64,000 nucleotides of DNA. Source: Sphingomonas leidyi (GTDB lineage Bacteria > Pseudomonadota > Alphaproteobacteria > Sphingomonadales > Sphingomonadaceae). The position numbers were made by a program, and so were the translations under genes. Location: assembly GCF_011761945.1 (NCBI RefSeq), contig NZ_JAASQV010000002.1, positions 1,157,811 through 1,221,810 of the forward strand. The letters are read 5' to 3'. Shown here piece after piece: positions 8,497 through 17,369 of the stretch (positions are counted from its first letter, which is position 1; every line of letters begins with the position of its first letter). The notes under the pieces are model-generated. The model was not told the origin of the DNA. It ran no database searches and was given only the letters and a program-made list of their open reading frames with translations.

Positions 8497-10233
8497 ATGG
8501 CCGAAACGACCACACCGCCGATTCCCGATCTCGAGGACCTGCAGCACTGGACCTGGGTGCTCGGCCGCGCGCAGCAGATGATGCTCGAGCACGGCCTCGA
8601 CATGATGGAGCACGCCGCGCCGCCCTTCGGTACGCTGCTCGATCCCGCCGCGGCTGTGAAGGCGACCACCGATTTCTGGTCGGACACGATGAAGCTCTGG
8701 CAGCGTTTCCTCGATCCGCAGAACGCCCAGCCTTTCGAGGAGACGCCCGAGCAGGCGCGCGACAAGCGCTTCAAGGCGCCGCAATGGCGCGAGGAGCCGG
8801 TGTTCGACTTTCTGCGCCAGAGCTATCTGGTGATCGCCGACCATATGCTGCGCGGCGTCGACGGGCTGGAGGGGATGGACCCCAGGCAGAAGGACCAGGT
8901 GCGCTTCGCGACCAGGGGCTTCCTCGACGCGATGAGCCCGACCAACTTCCCCGCGACCAACCCCGAAGTGCTCGAGAAGATCGTCGAGACCAAGGGCGAG
9001 AGCCTGCTCAAGGGGCTGTCCAACATGCTGGGCGACCTGGCCAAGGGGCAGATGACCCAGACCGCCGAGGGCGCCTATGAGCTGGGCCGCAACCTGGCGA
9101 TGACGCCGGGCAAGGTGGTGAAGCGCACGCCGCTCTACGAGCTGATCCAATATGCCCCGGCGGAAGGCGCGAAACAGGTCTATGCGACGCCGCTGCTGAT
9201 CTTCCCGCCCTGGATCAACCGCTTCTACATCCTCGACCTCAATCCCGAGAAGAGCTTCATCCGCTGGGCGGTGGAGCAGGGGCTCACCGTGTTCGTCGTC
9301 TCGTGGAAGTCCGCCGACGCCACGATGAAGGACATAGTCTGGGACGATTTCGTCGAGGGCGGGCAGATCGACGCGATCGACACGGTGCGCGATCTGCTCG
9401 GCGTGGAGGCCGTGCACGCGATCGGCTATTGCGTTGCCGGCACCACGCTCGCCGCGACGCTGGCGGTGCTGCACGCAAGGGGGCAGGCCGAGAAGGTGCG
9501 GAGCGCGACCTTCTTCACCGCGCAGGTCGATTTCTCCGAGGCCGGCGAACTGGGCATGTTCGTCGACGACGACCAGCTGGCGATGATTCGCAGCCTGGGC
9601 GGCGAGGGATTCCTCGACGGGCGCTACATGGCGGCGACGTTCAACCTGCTGCGCGGGCGCGACCTGATCTGGAACTACGTCACCAACAACTATCTGATGG
9701 GCAAGGACTATGCCCCGTTCGACCTGCTCCACTGGAATTCGGACGTCACCAACCTGCCCGCGCGCTGGCACATGAGCTATCTGACCGACCTCTACCGCGA
9801 CAACAAGCTGGTCCAGCCCGGCGCGCTGGCGATCGGCGGCACGCCGCTCGATCTCGCGAAGGTGGCGACTCCCACCTATGTCCAGGCCGGGCGCGAGGAT
9901 CACATCGCTCCGGCGCAGAGCGTCTGGAAGATCACGCAGTATTTCAGGGGGCCGCTCAAGTTCGTGCTCGCCGGATCGGGGCACATCGCCGGCGTGGTGA
10001 ACCCGCCCTCCGCGCAGAAATATCAATATTGGACCAATTCGGAGAAGGTCGAATCGCTCACCGAATTTTTCGCGGGAGCAAAAGAGACCAAGGGGAGTTG
10101 GTGGCCCGACTGGATCGGCTGGCTCGACGCGCTCGATGCCGCCAGGGTTCCGGCCAAGGGCGCGCGGATTCCGGGCAAGGGCAAGCTCAAGCCCTTGGAG
10201 GATGCGCCGGGAAGCTATGTCCGGATGCGCTGA
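8497..10233 (+). CDS. phaC: Class I poly(3-hydroxyalkanoate) synthase
   Basis: Polymerises 3-hydroxyacyl-CoA into PHA at the granule surface. The 578-residue protein has the N-terminal PhaC domain (MRGVDGLEGMD region, TNFPATNPEVLEKIVETKGE) and a C-terminal alpha/beta-hydrolase domain. The lipase-like box is GYCVAGT with catalytic C312; the partners are D468 (GREDHIAP) and H496 (GSGHIAGVVNPP). The box has Ala where GYCxGG is usual. The length fits class I, which needs no PhaE. ATG 8497 is chosen because GAAGAGG lies 6 bases upstream; ATG 8491 would leave no spacing. The phasin gene follows, and phaB is 18 kb away. A palindrome before the start probably binds the PHA regulator. Confidence 0.96.
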   Translation: MAETTTPPIPDLEDLQHWTWVLGRAQQMMLEHGLDMMEHAAPPFGTLLDPAAAVKATTDFWSDTMKLWQRFLDPQNAQPFEETPEQARDKRFKAPQWREEPVFDFLRQSYLVIADHMLRGVDGLEGMDPRQKDQVRFATRGFLDAMSPTNFPATNPEVLEKIVETKGESLLKGLSNMLGDLAKGQMTQTAEGAYELGRNLAMTPGKVVKRTPLYELIQYAPAEGAKQVYATPLLIFPPWINRFYILDLNPEKSFIRWAVEQGLTVFVVSWKSADATMKDIVWDDFVEGGQIDAIDTVRDLLGVEAVHAIGYCVAGTTLAATLAVLHARGQAEKVRSATFFTAQVDFSEAGELGMFVDDDQLAMIRSLGGEGFLDGRYMAATFNLLRGRDLIWNYVTNNYLMGKDYAPFDLLHWNSDVTNLPARWHMSYLTDLYRDNKLVQPGALAIGGTPLDLAKVATPTYVQAGREDHIAPAQSVWKITQYFRGPLKFVLAGSGHIAGVVNPPSAQKYQYWTNSEKVESLTEFFAGAKETKGSWWPDWIGWLDALDAARVPAKGARIPGKGKLKPLEDAPGSYVRMR

Positions 10234-10263
10234 TTTCCCGCGCTATCCCAGGCTTTTATCTAT

Positions 10264-10329
10264 TTTTGTGCAGTGCACAAAAGTCACTTGCATTGCAGTG
10301 CAAGAAGAGCTACATGCTGCATCGCAGCA
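10264..10329. promoter_or_regulatory. Cluster of three TGC/GCA palindromes before the phasin gene (PhaR-type operators)
   Basis: Site 1 is a perfect 9-1-9 palindrome at 10264-10282 (arms TTTTGTGCA and TGCACAAAA). Site 2 is TTGCA-G-TGCAA at 10293-10303. Site 3 is TGCTGC-ATC-GCAGCA at 10315-10329, which fits the CTGC-N3-GCAG motif I recall for Rhodobacter PhaR. The three lie within 66 bases and end 24 bases before the phasin ATG, well placed for repression that is lifted when PHA titrates the repressor. Confidence 0.6.
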
Positions 10330-10353
10330 ATAGCTTTATGGGGAAGGCACATC

Positions 10354-11121
10354 ATGGCCACCAAAGGACCGAAGACCGGCGCGCCCAAGCCCGTCGCTCC
10401 GAAGCCTGCGGCGCGCGCCAAGCCCGCGCCGAAAGTTGCTGCGCCCAAGGCTGAGAAGCCCGAGCCGGTGAAGGCCGCCGAGACGATCGTCGAGGCTCCC
10501 GTCGTCGCCGAGCCGGTCCCGGTCCTTGAGGCAGCACCGCAGGAAGTGACCGAAACCGAAACCGTCCAAGCCGTGGCCGAGACCCCCGTCGAGCAGATCG
10601 CCGAGGTTGCCGCGGAAACCGCAATCACCGCCGTCGAAGCCGTCGAGGAGACGGTCGCCGCGCCGGAAGTGAAGGGAAGCTGGAAGATGACCACCATCGA
10701 GAACGCCACCGACAAGGCCCAGGCTCTGTTCGCCGAGTGGAACGACCGCACCAAGGCCGCCGTCGAGAAGTCGACCAAGCTGGTCGAGGAAGCCAATGAC
10801 TTCGCCAAGGGCAATGTCGAGGCGCTGGTCGAGTCGGGCCGCATCGCCGCCAAGGGCTTCGAGGGCCTGGGCCAGGACGCCGCCGAATATGGCCGCAAGT
10901 CGTTCGAGAGCGCGACCGCCGCGCTGAAGAACCTCGCCGCCGTCAAGTCGCCGACCGAGTTCTTCAAGCTGCAGAGCGACTATTTCCGCGGCGCGTTCGA
11001 CTCGTACGTCGCCGAGGCGTCGAAGAACACCGAGGCGCTGATCAAGCTCGCCAGCGATGCCGCGCAGCCGCTGTCGAACCGCGTTGCCGTCGCCGCCGAG
11101 AAGGTGAAGACCGCCGCGTAA
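10354..11121 (+). CDS. phaP: Phasin family protein (PHA granule-associated)
   Basis: A 255-residue granule-coating protein. Residues 1-110 are a low-complexity extension rich in Ala, Pro, Lys, Val and Glu ([18 protein letters not shown]), reminiscent of histone-H1-like or PhaF/PhaM tails. Residues 115-245 are the amphipathic helical phasin domain, including [39 protein letters not shown] and [23 protein letters not shown] 10354 follows GGGGAAGG. It lies 120 bases after phaC behind its own palindrome-rich control region, so it is probably regulated separately and strongly. The basic N-terminus may also contact DNA, but that is speculation. Confidence 0.93.
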   Translation: MATKGPKTGAPKPVAPKPAARAKPAPKVAAPKAEKPEPVKAAETIVEAPVVAEPVPVLEAAPQEVTETETVQAVAETPVEQIAEVAAETAITAVEAVEETVAAPEVKGSWKMTTIENATDKAQALFAEWNDRTKAAVEKSTKLVEEANDFAKGNVEALVESGRIAAKGFEGLGQDAAEYGRKSFESATAALKNLAAVKSPTEFFKLQSDYFRGAFDSYVAEASKNTEALIKLASDAAQPLSNRVAVAAEKVKTAA

Positions 11122-11296
11122 GCCGGCGCTTCCGGCCTGCCGGAAGACGAGATCAGGGCGGTCGTCCCCCGGGGGCGGCCGCCCTTTTCCTTTCCGGTGT
11201 CTCGTCGGGGGGCACGCGTGGCCGGCGGCCTTGCCCTTGGGAGCGCGAGCCCATATTTTCGGCGGCGTGACAGATCCCGTGAAATTCGACATCAGC

Positions 11297-11641
11297 ATGC
11301 CATGGCGCATGGCCGAGGACGGCAATGACGACGACCGGGGCAACGACCCCTCCGTCGGCATTGCCACGCGCACGCGCACCCGGACGAAGAAGCCCACGCC
11401 CTATCGCGTGCTGATGCTCAACGACGACTATACGCCGATGGAGTTCGTCGTGCTCGTCCTGCAGCGCTTCTTCCGGATGAACATGGAAGAGGCGACGCGC
11501 GTGATGCTCCACGTCCATCAGCGCGGCGTGGGCGTATGCGGCGTGTTCAGCTACGAAGTCGCCGAGACCAAGGTGGCGCAGGTGATCGACTTCGCCCGCC
11601 AGAACCAGCACCCGCTGCAATGCACGCTGGAAAAGGCGTAG
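11297..11641 (+). CDS. clpS: ATP-dependent Clp protease adaptor ClpS
   Basis: Delivers N-degron substrates to ClpAP. The core is canonical: [19 protein letters not shown] (the [10 protein letters not shown] substrate pocket), [39 protein letters not shown], and the C-terminal [13 protein letters not shown]. The residues before about 20 form a flexible acidic N-terminal extension. The start is uncertain: ATG 11297 gives 114 residues, while GTG 11267 or ATG 11309 are also possible and none has a good ribosome site. clpA is not in the window. It converges on the Crp/Fnr gene across a hairpin. Confidence 0.94.
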   Translation: MPWRMAEDGNDDDRGNDPSVGIATRTRTRTKKPTPYRVLMLNDDYTPMEFVVLVLQRFFRMNMEEATRVMLHVHQRGVGVCGVFSYEVAETKVAQVIDFARQNQHPLQCTLEKA

Positions 11642-11758
11642 GGCGATCGTTTCGCGCCTGCCTCCGTATCGACCCGTGTAGGCATTTTTCCGGGAAACAC
11701 AGCGGCCCCGGCCCGGGCTATGAGATCTTCCGTTCCTGGGAACCGGGGGGTTTCGGGC

Positions 11759-11817
11759 GGGAACGGGGGCCGGACGGCGCGACTTGTCATCGCAGACGTC
11801 CGGCCCCTCGCGTTCCC
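11759..11817. terminator. Long inverted repeat between convergent clpS and crp/fnr genes
   Basis: GGGGCCGGACG (11766-11776) pairs with CGTCCGGCCCC (11797-11807), and an outer GGGAAC (11759-11764) pairs with GTTCCC (11812-11817). There is no clear T-run on either strand, so factor-independent termination would be weak. Its position between two converging genes supports a bidirectional terminator. Confidence 0.5.
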
Positions 11818-11825
11818 GGCGAAGC

Positions 11826-12560
11826 TCAGCGCGCCCGGGGCAGCCAGCCGAGGTCGAGCCCCTCGTAGCGGTTGACATAATTGGCCGCGCGGGCAAGCGC
11901 GCGCTCGTCGAGCAGCGTGACGCGGCCGCCCTCCCGGGCGATCATCCCTTCCTCCTCGAGTTGGCGCAGCATGCGGTTGACATGCACGGCGGTGAGGCCG
12001 GTCGCGTCGCCCACTTCCTCCTGCGTCAGCCCCAGCGGAAAGACATTGGCGAGGCTCTTGTCGGTGGCGCGCAGGCGATTGCGCAACTCGAGCAGCAGCG
12101 CCGCGACCCGGGCCTTGGCGCTGGTGCGGCCAAGTGCGGCCAGCCGGTCGGTCAATGCGACGCGTTCGATCTGCGAATAGACCAGCACCATCGCGGCGAG
12201 GCGCGGATGATCGAGCATCAGATCCGACAGCACGCCGCGATCGAACGGGCAGACCACGCAGTCGGACAGCGCGGCCAGGGTCTCGGGCGCTTCCCGATAG
12301 ACTGCGCTGGAAATCCCCAGCATGTCGCCCGGAAAGAGGAAGCGCAGGATCTGGCGGCTGCCATCGTCGAGCAGCACATAGCTCATCATCAGGCCCTTGC
12401 GCAGGATATAGAGTTCGTTGCCGCCCTCATTCTCGCGCTGGAGCACCGCCCCGCGGCGCAAGTGGCGCTGGCGTTCTTCCAATCTTTCGAGCGCTTTCCG
12501 CTCGACCTCTGATAAGTCGATCAGCTCGCTCAGCCTCTCCGCGAAACAACTGCCGGACAC
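11826..12560 (-). CDS. Crp/Fnr-family transcriptional regulator
   Basis: A 244-residue regulator. The N-terminal cyclic-nucleotide-like beta-roll includes LQRENEGGNELYILRKGLMM and LRFLFPGDMLGIS. A dimer helix follows, then a C-terminal helix-turn-helix: LGLTQEEVGDATGLTAVHVN, then RMLRQLEEEGMI. The N-terminal cysteine set of oxygen-sensing FNR is absent, so it is probably not an Fe-S sensor; the ligand is unknown. I use GTG 12560, placed after GGGGAGAAG. A longer reading frame runs back to 12665 but would cover the intergenic palindromes. It is divergent from murA. Confidence 0.9.
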   Translation of the reverse strand: MSGSCFAERLSELIDLSEVERKALERLEERQRHLRRGAVLQRENEGGNELYILRKGLMMSYVLLDDGSRQILRFLFPGDMLGISSAVYREAPETLAALSDCVVCPFDRGVLSDLMLDHPRLAAMVLVYSQIERVALTDRLAALGRTSAKARVAALLLELRNRLRATDKSLANVFPLGLTQEEVGDATGLTAVHVNRMLRQLEEEGMIAREGGRVTLLDERALARAANYVNRYEGLDLGWLPRAR

Positions 12561-12582
12561 GCGATGGCTTCTCCCCACGCGC

Positions 12583-12625
12583 AATGCAAAGCAGTGCAAC
12601 TGAATCAATGCATTAAAATCGATCA
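12583..12625. promoter_or_regulatory. TGCA-rich repeats between crp/fnr and murA (possible PhaR-like box)
   Basis: The word GCAGTGCAA at 12591-12599 is identical to site 2 before the phasin gene. It is flanked by GCAATGCAA to the left and AATGCATT at about 12609 to the right. GATCAA at about 12621-12626 could be half of a Crp/Fnr-type site. Sharing one exact 9-mer is suggestive only. Confidence 0.3.
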
Positions 12626-12681
12626 AGGGTGCGAAAAACGCCTGCCCTTGCGCGTGGCGGGACAAAGATTAGAAGCCCGGC

Positions 12682-13965
12682 ATGGACCGTATTCTCATTC
12701 GCGGCGGCAAACGCCTTTCCGGCAAGATTCCCGTCTCCGGCGCCAAGAACGCGGCGCTCACGCTGATGCCCTGCGCGCTGCTCACCGACGAGCCGCTGAC
12801 CTTGCGGAACCTGCCGCGCCTGGCGGACGTGGACAGCTTCGGCCATCTGCTCAACGAGCTCGGTGCCTCGACCGCGATCGAAGGCACGCGGCCCAGCGAT
12901 TTCGGCCGGGTGATGACCGTGCGGGCGGGCAAGCTCACCTCGACCGTGGCGCCCTATGACATCGTCCGCAAGATGCGCGCCTCGATCCTGGTGCTCGGCC
13001 CGCTGCTCGGCCGCGCGGGCGAGGCGACGGTGTCGCTGCCTGGCGGCTGCGCGATCGGCAACCGCCCGATCGACCTGCACCTGAAGGCGCTCGAGGCGAT
13101 GGGCGCCGAGATCGAGATCGCCGCGGGCTATGTGAAGGCGACGGCGCCCGGCGGTCGGCTGCGCGGCGGGCGCTACAGCTTCCCGGTGGTCTCGGTCGGC
13201 GCGACCGAGAACGCGCTGATGGCGGCGGTCACCGCCAAGGGCACCACTGTTTTCGACAATGCCGCGCGCGAACCCGAGATCGTCGACCTGTGCAACCTGC
13301 TCGTCGCGATGGGCGCGCATATCCAGGGCATCGGCACCGAACGGCTGGAGATCGAAGGCCGGGACCGCCTGCACGGCGCGACCTATGCGGTGATGCCCGA
13401 CCGGATCGAGGCGGGCAGCTATGCCTGCGCGGCGGCGATCACCGGCGGCGACGTCGAACTGGTCGGCGCGGCGGCGAACGACATGCGCGCGACTCTCGAC
13501 GCGCTGGTCCAGGCCGGAGTGACGGTCGAGGAGACCAGGGGCGGGATCCGCGTGGCAGCCAACGGCCCGCTCAAGCCGCTGACGCTGTCGACCGCGCCCT
13601 TCCCGGGCTTCGCGACCGATATGCAGGCGCAGTTCATGGCGATGCAATGCATGGCCGAGGGCGCCAGCGTCTTCACCGAGACGATCTTCGAGAACCGCTA
13701 CATGCACGTGCCCGAGCTGGCGCGGATGGGCGCCCATATCGATGTGCGTGGGCGCACCGCGGTGGTGCACGGGCCGACCAGGCTGGTCGGCGCGCAAGTG
13801 ATGGCGACCGATCTCCGCGCCTCGATGAGCCTGATCCTCGCCGGTCTGGCGGCCGAGGGCGAGACGCAGGTCAACCGCGTCTATCACCTCGACCGCGGCT
13901 ATGAGCGGCTGGAGGAGAAGCTTTCGGCGGTGGGCGCGGATATCGAGCGGGTCGGCGACGGCTAG
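12682..13965 (+). CDS. murA: UDP-N-acetylglucosamine 1-carboxyvinyltransferase
   Basis: First committed step of peptidoglycan synthesis: transfers enolpyruvate from PEP to UDP-GlcNAc. The 427-residue protein is full length for the family. It has the N-terminal [20 protein letters not shown] block (PEP and UDP-GlcNAc contacts), and the catalytic cysteine is C123 in [16 protein letters not shown]. With Cys rather than Asp here, the enzyme should be fosfomycin-sensitive by family knowledge. The second domain includes [20 protein letters not shown] and [20 protein letters not shown]. An alpha/beta hydrolase gene begins 5 bases after the stop, so the two probably share a transcript. Confidence 0.97.
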   Translation: MDRILIRGGKRLSGKIPVSGAKNAALTLMPCALLTDEPLTLRNLPRLADVDSFGHLLNELGASTAIEGTRPSDFGRVMTVRAGKLTSTVAPYDIVRKMRASILVLGPLLGRAGEATVSLPGGCAIGNRPIDLHLKALEAMGAEIEIAAGYVKATAPGGRLRGGRYSFPVVSVGATENALMAAVTAKGTTVFDNAAREPEIVDLCNLLVAMGAHIQGIGTERLEIEGRDRLHGATYAVMPDRIEAGSYACAAAITGGDVELVGAAANDMRATLDALVQAGVTVEETRGGIRVAANGPLKPLTLSTAPFPGFATDMQAQFMAMQCMAEGASVFTETIFENRYMHVPELARMGAHIDVRGRTAVVHGPTRLVGAQVMATDLRASMSLILAGLAAEGETQVNRVYHLDRGYERLEEKLSAVGADIERVGDG

Positions 13966-13970
13966 GGCAG

Positions 13971-14849
13971 ATGCTCGGGCGGCGCTTCAGCCTGGCGATC
14001 GGGGCGGCGGCGCTGCTGCTGTTCCTGGTGCTGACGGCAAGCTGGTTCCTCGCATCGAAGATCGCCGCCGGGCATGCCTCGGCAGTGGCGCCGGTGCCGC
14101 CGCCGGCCGAGCAGGTGCAGCTTGCGGCGCGGGACGGTGTTTCGCTCGCCGGCACCTATTGGCCCGGGCGACGCCCCGATGCGCCGGCGGTGCTGCTCCT
14201 CCACGGCGTCGGCGCCTCGCGGAACCAGACCGCGCCGATGGCCGAGGCGCTGGTGGCGCAAGGCTATGCGGCGCTGGCGATCGACCTGCGCGGGCATGGC
14301 GCGTCGACGATCACCGATCATAGCTATGGGCTCGACGAAGGGCTGGACGCGCGCGCGGCGTTCGGCTGGTTGAAGGCAAGGCAGCATGGCGCGAAGGTGG
14401 CGGTGATCGGCGTCTCGCTGGGCGGCGCTGCGGCGCTGATCGGGCGCGACGGCATGGTCCCGGCCGATGCGCTGGTGCTGGTCGCAGTGTTCCCCGACAT
14501 TCGTCATGCGATCTACAACCGGATGGCGGCGGTGCTGACGGCGGCGGGCGCGACGCTGGCCGAGCCGCTGCTGAGTTTCCAGGCGCTGCCACGTTATGGC
14601 GTGTGGCCCGGGCGGATCGCGCCGATCGCGGCGATCCGGGACTATCCCGGACCGGTCTTCGTGATTGGCGGCGCGGCAGATCGCTACACGCCGCCGGCGG
14701 AGACCCGCGCGCTCCATCGGGCCGCGCCGAACCGCAAGGCATTGTGGCTGGTACCGGGGCTGTCGCATGGCGAGGTGAGCAATCTGCACGACGCCGAATG
14801 GGCGCGGCGAATCGGCGGGTTCCTGCGCGAGACGATCGAGACGCCATAG
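13971..14849 (+). CDS. Membrane-anchored or exported alpha/beta hydrolase
   Basis: A 292-residue protein. Residues 1-30 form an N-terminal hydrophobic segment (AAALLLFLVLTASWFLA) with a basic start, so a signal anchor or signal peptide. The alpha/beta-hydrolase fold follows: oxyanion turn LLLHGVGASRNQ, LAIDLRGHGAST, nucleophile elbow GVSLGG, an acid region with VIGGAADRYTPP, and a histidine in PGLSHGEVSN. It is probably a periplasmic esterase or peptidase-like hydrolase; the substrate is unknown. The start is 5 bases after the murA stop, suggesting translational coupling. A hairpin follows the stop. Confidence 0.85.
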   Translation: MLGRRFSLAIGAAALLLFLVLTASWFLASKIAAGHASAVAPVPPPAEQVQLAARDGVSLAGTYWPGRRPDAPAVLLLHGVGASRNQTAPMAEALVAQGYAALAIDLRGHGASTITDHSYGLDEGLDARAAFGWLKARQHGAKVAVIGVSLGGAAALIGRDGMVPADALVLVAVFPDIRHAIYNRMAAVLTAAGATLAEPLLSFQALPRYGVWPGRIAPIAAIRDYPGPVFVIGGAADRYTPPAETRALHRAAPNRKALWLVPGLSHGEVSNLHDAEWARRIGGFLRETIETP

Positions 14850-14870
14850 GTTGCGGACTCGTATTCCCTC

Positions 14871-14904
14871 GCCCGTCATCGTCCTCTTCGCAGGGATGAC
14901 GGGC
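14871..14904. terminator. Hairpin between hydrolase gene and convergent GH92 gene
   Basis: GCCCGTCATC (14871-14880) pairs perfectly with GATGACGGGC (14895-14904), with a 14-base loop. There is no T-run. The sequence resembles the short extragenic palindromes common in GC-rich proteobacteria, and it could serve both converging genes. Confidence 0.5.
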
Positions 14905-14936
14905 CTGGTTCCAAGGCCTTGCTCGGAGTTGCCGAC

Positions 14937-17252
14937 CTAGCGCGCCGTGCTCATCGAATAGGGGCGCGCCGCCCTGGCCGTAGCCCAGCCCTTGTTCGGC
15001 GTGGCGCGCATCGCGAAGCGCAGCTCGCCGCCGGCGACGATCTCCTCGTGCCGCAGATACCCCCTCGCCAGCGGCCTGCCGTTCAGCGTGACCTTGCCGA
15101 CATAGGGGTTCGCCTCCGACAGGCCGTCGGCGATCACGGTGAAACGCTTGCCGTTCGGCAGGTTGAGCGTCGCGCGGTCCAGGAAGGGCCGGCCGATCAC
15201 ATATTCGTTCGAGCCGGGCGCGACCGGATAGAAGCCGAGCGCGGTGAAGACCAGCCAGGCGGACATCTGGCCCAGATCGTCATTGCCCGAAAGCCCGTCC
15301 GGCGTCGGCTTGTACTGGCTCTCGACGATCTGCTTCAGCCGCTCCTGGGTGCGCCAGGGCTGGCCGGCATAGGCGTAGAGATAGGCGACATGGTGGCTCG
15401 GCTCGTTGCCATGGATGTACTGGCCGATCAGGCCGGCAATGTCCTCGGCATGGCTGTAGTCGAGCTTCGAATTGTCGAAATCGAACATCGCGTCGAGCTT
15501 GTTCACTGCCGCCGCGTCGCCGCCGAGCAGCGCGAACATGCCGGCCTGGTCCTGCGGCACGAACCAGGAATATTGCCAGGCATTGCCCTCGGTATAGTCC
15601 GATCCATAATTGATCGCGGTGGGATCGAAGGGCGTGCGATAGCTGCCATCGGCCTTGCGGGCGCGCAGGAAGCCGGTCTTCGCATCGAAGCTGTTGCGCC
15701 AGTTGCCGGCCCGCTTCCCGAAGGCGGCGGCGACGTCCGCCTTGCCCATCGCCCCGGCCATGCGCGCGATGGTCCAGTCGTCATAGGCATATTCGACGGT
15801 CTTCGACGCCGCTTCCGGCTCCCGGTCGATCGGCACATAGCCGAGCTTCATATACTGGTCCAAACCGCCATAGGGGCCGTAGGTCGCGCTCTTCACCATC
15901 GCATCGAGCGCGGCTTGTGCGTCGAAGCCGCGAATGCCCTTGAGATAGGCATCGGCGATCACCGGCACGGCGTGATAGCCGATCATCGTCCAGGTCTCGC
16001 GGCCATGGAACTGCCAGACCGGCAGGATGCCGAAGGGACTCACCTGCTGGCTGGCGACCAGCGATTGGACGAAGTCGGCGTTCCGCCTTTCCGGCTGGAG
16101 CAGCACCAGCAGCGGATGTTCGGCCCGGAAGGTATCCCATAGCGAGAAGGTCGAGTGGAAGGTGAAGCCCGTGGCGGCATGGACCTGGTCGTCCGGGCCC
16201 CGCCAGCGACCATCGGCGTCGGAGAAGACGCTGGGGGCGATCAGGCTGTGATACAGCGCAGTGGCGACCATGCGCTTCATCGGCGCGGGCCCTTCGAGTT
16301 CGACTGCGCCGAGCGCCCTTTCCCAGGCCCTCCCCGTATCGGCGCGGATCGCGTCGAAATCGCCGCGCTCGCTGTCGAGATTGGCGATGGCGCCGTCCTC
16401 GTCGACCGCGGAGATGGCGACCTTCACTTCGAGCGGCCTGTCGAGCACGCCGAAGCCGAACTGGGCGACCAGCGCGCGCCCCTGGAGCTGGGCCGGGTCC
16501 GCGGCGCCCCGGCCGGGGCCCTGAAAGCCGTTATACGCCACCTTCTCCTCGGTGTTCGAGAAGGCATGGCGGGTGAGCGGCGCGGAGGGGCGGATCGCGA
16601 AATAGAGCTTGCGGGCGGGCGCCCAGCCGCGCGTCTCGCGCATGCCGGTGATCGTGCCGTCCGCGCGGACCCGGATCGAGGACCAGAGCGTCTTGCCCGG
16701 ATAACTGTAGAGCGAGCTGCGCAGATCGAGCAGCAGCCGGGCATCCTTGCCGGCGGGGAAGGTGTAGCGCTGCACGCCGACGCGGGTGCCCGCGGTCATC
16801 TCGGCACGTACCCCGCTATCGGCCAGGGTGACGGCATAATAGCCGGGCCGCGCCTGTTCGGTCGCGTGATCGAAGCGCGCGCGCTGGGCGCCGGGCTCGA
16901 GCGAAGTCGCATCGCCTACCAGCGGCTGGATCAGGAAGTCGCCCAGGTCCGAATGGCCGGCGCCCGAGAAATGCGTCATCGAGAAGCCCTGGATCGTCGG
17001 ATCCTCGTAGCGATAGCCGGCGGCGTGGCCGTAGCATTTGCGGATCTCGCAGGTCGTGTCGGTATCCGGGCTCAGCTGGATCATGCCGAAGGGCGCGACC
17101 GCCCCGGGGAAGGTGTGCCCCTCGCCGCCGGTGCCGATCATGGGATCGGCGGCGTCATAGGTGGATCCGCCGGACGTCTGGGCCGCGAGCGGCGCGGTGG
17201 CGAGCGACAGGGCGGCGAGCGCGGCGAGGCCGGTGCGAAGGGGCGCGGTCAT
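14937..17252 (-). CDS. GH92-family alpha-mannosidase, exported
   Basis: A 771-residue exo-acting, calcium-dependent alpha-mannosidase by family. The signal peptide is residues 1-25 (RTGLAALAALSLATAPLAAQ). The mature enzyme starts with YDAADPMIGTGGEGHTFPGA and FGMIQLSPDT, the GH92 N-terminal block, then GFSMTHFSGAGHSDLGDF. The C-terminal (alpha/alpha)6 domain includes FHSTFSLWDTFRAEHPL, LPVWQFHGRETWTMIGYH, and YTEGNAWQYSWFVPQDQAGM. It should act in the periplasm or outside on mannose-containing glycans such as yeast mannan or N-glycans; linkage cannot be read from sequence. ATG 17252 fits the signal peptide. It is divergent from a CE2-like acetyl esterase gene, 117 bases apart, which suggests joint glycan processing. 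Confidence 0.93.
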   Translation of the reverse strand: MTAPLRTGLAALAALSLATAPLAAQTSGGSTYDAADPMIGTGGEGHTFPGAVAPFGMIQLSPDTDTTCEIRKCYGHAAGYRYEDPTIQGFSMTHFSGAGHSDLGDFLIQPLVGDATSLEPGAQRARFDHATEQARPGYYAVTLADSGVRAEMTAGTRVGVQRYTFPAGKDARLLLDLRSSLYSYPGKTLWSSIRVRADGTITGMRETRGWAPARKLYFAIRPSAPLTRHAFSNTEEKVAYNGFQGPGRGAADPAQLQGRALVAQFGFGVLDRPLEVKVAISAVDEDGAIANLDSERGDFDAIRADTGRAWERALGAVELEGPAPMKRMVATALYHSLIAPSVFSDADGRWRGPDDQVHAATGFTFHSTFSLWDTFRAEHPLLVLLQPERRNADFVQSLVASQQVSPFGILPVWQFHGRETWTMIGYHAVPVIADAYLKGIRGFDAQAALDAMVKSATYGPYGGLDQYMKLGYVPIDREPEAASKTVEYAYDDWTIARMAGAMGKADVAAAFGKRAGNWRNSFDAKTGFLRARKADGSYRTPFDPTAINYGSDYTEGNAWQYSWFVPQDQAGMFALLGGDAAAVNKLDAMFDFDNSKLDYSHAEDIAGLIGQYIHGNEPSHHVAYLYAYAGQPWRTQERLKQIVESQYKPTPDGLSGNDDLGQMSAWLVFTALGFYPVAPGSNEYVIGRPFLDRATLNLPNGKRFTVIADGLSEANPYVGKVTLNGRPLARGYLRHEEIVAGGELRFAMRATPNKGWATARAARPYSMSTAR

Positions 17253-17369
17253 GCGCTTCGTTAGAGCAGAGCCGCGCCGCGCCTCCAACCCGGATCGGAG
17301 CCGATGCCTGCCGCCGGCCGATCCGATGCCGCGATTTCGCGCGCCGGCGGAACGGGCTAGGGTGGCGCG

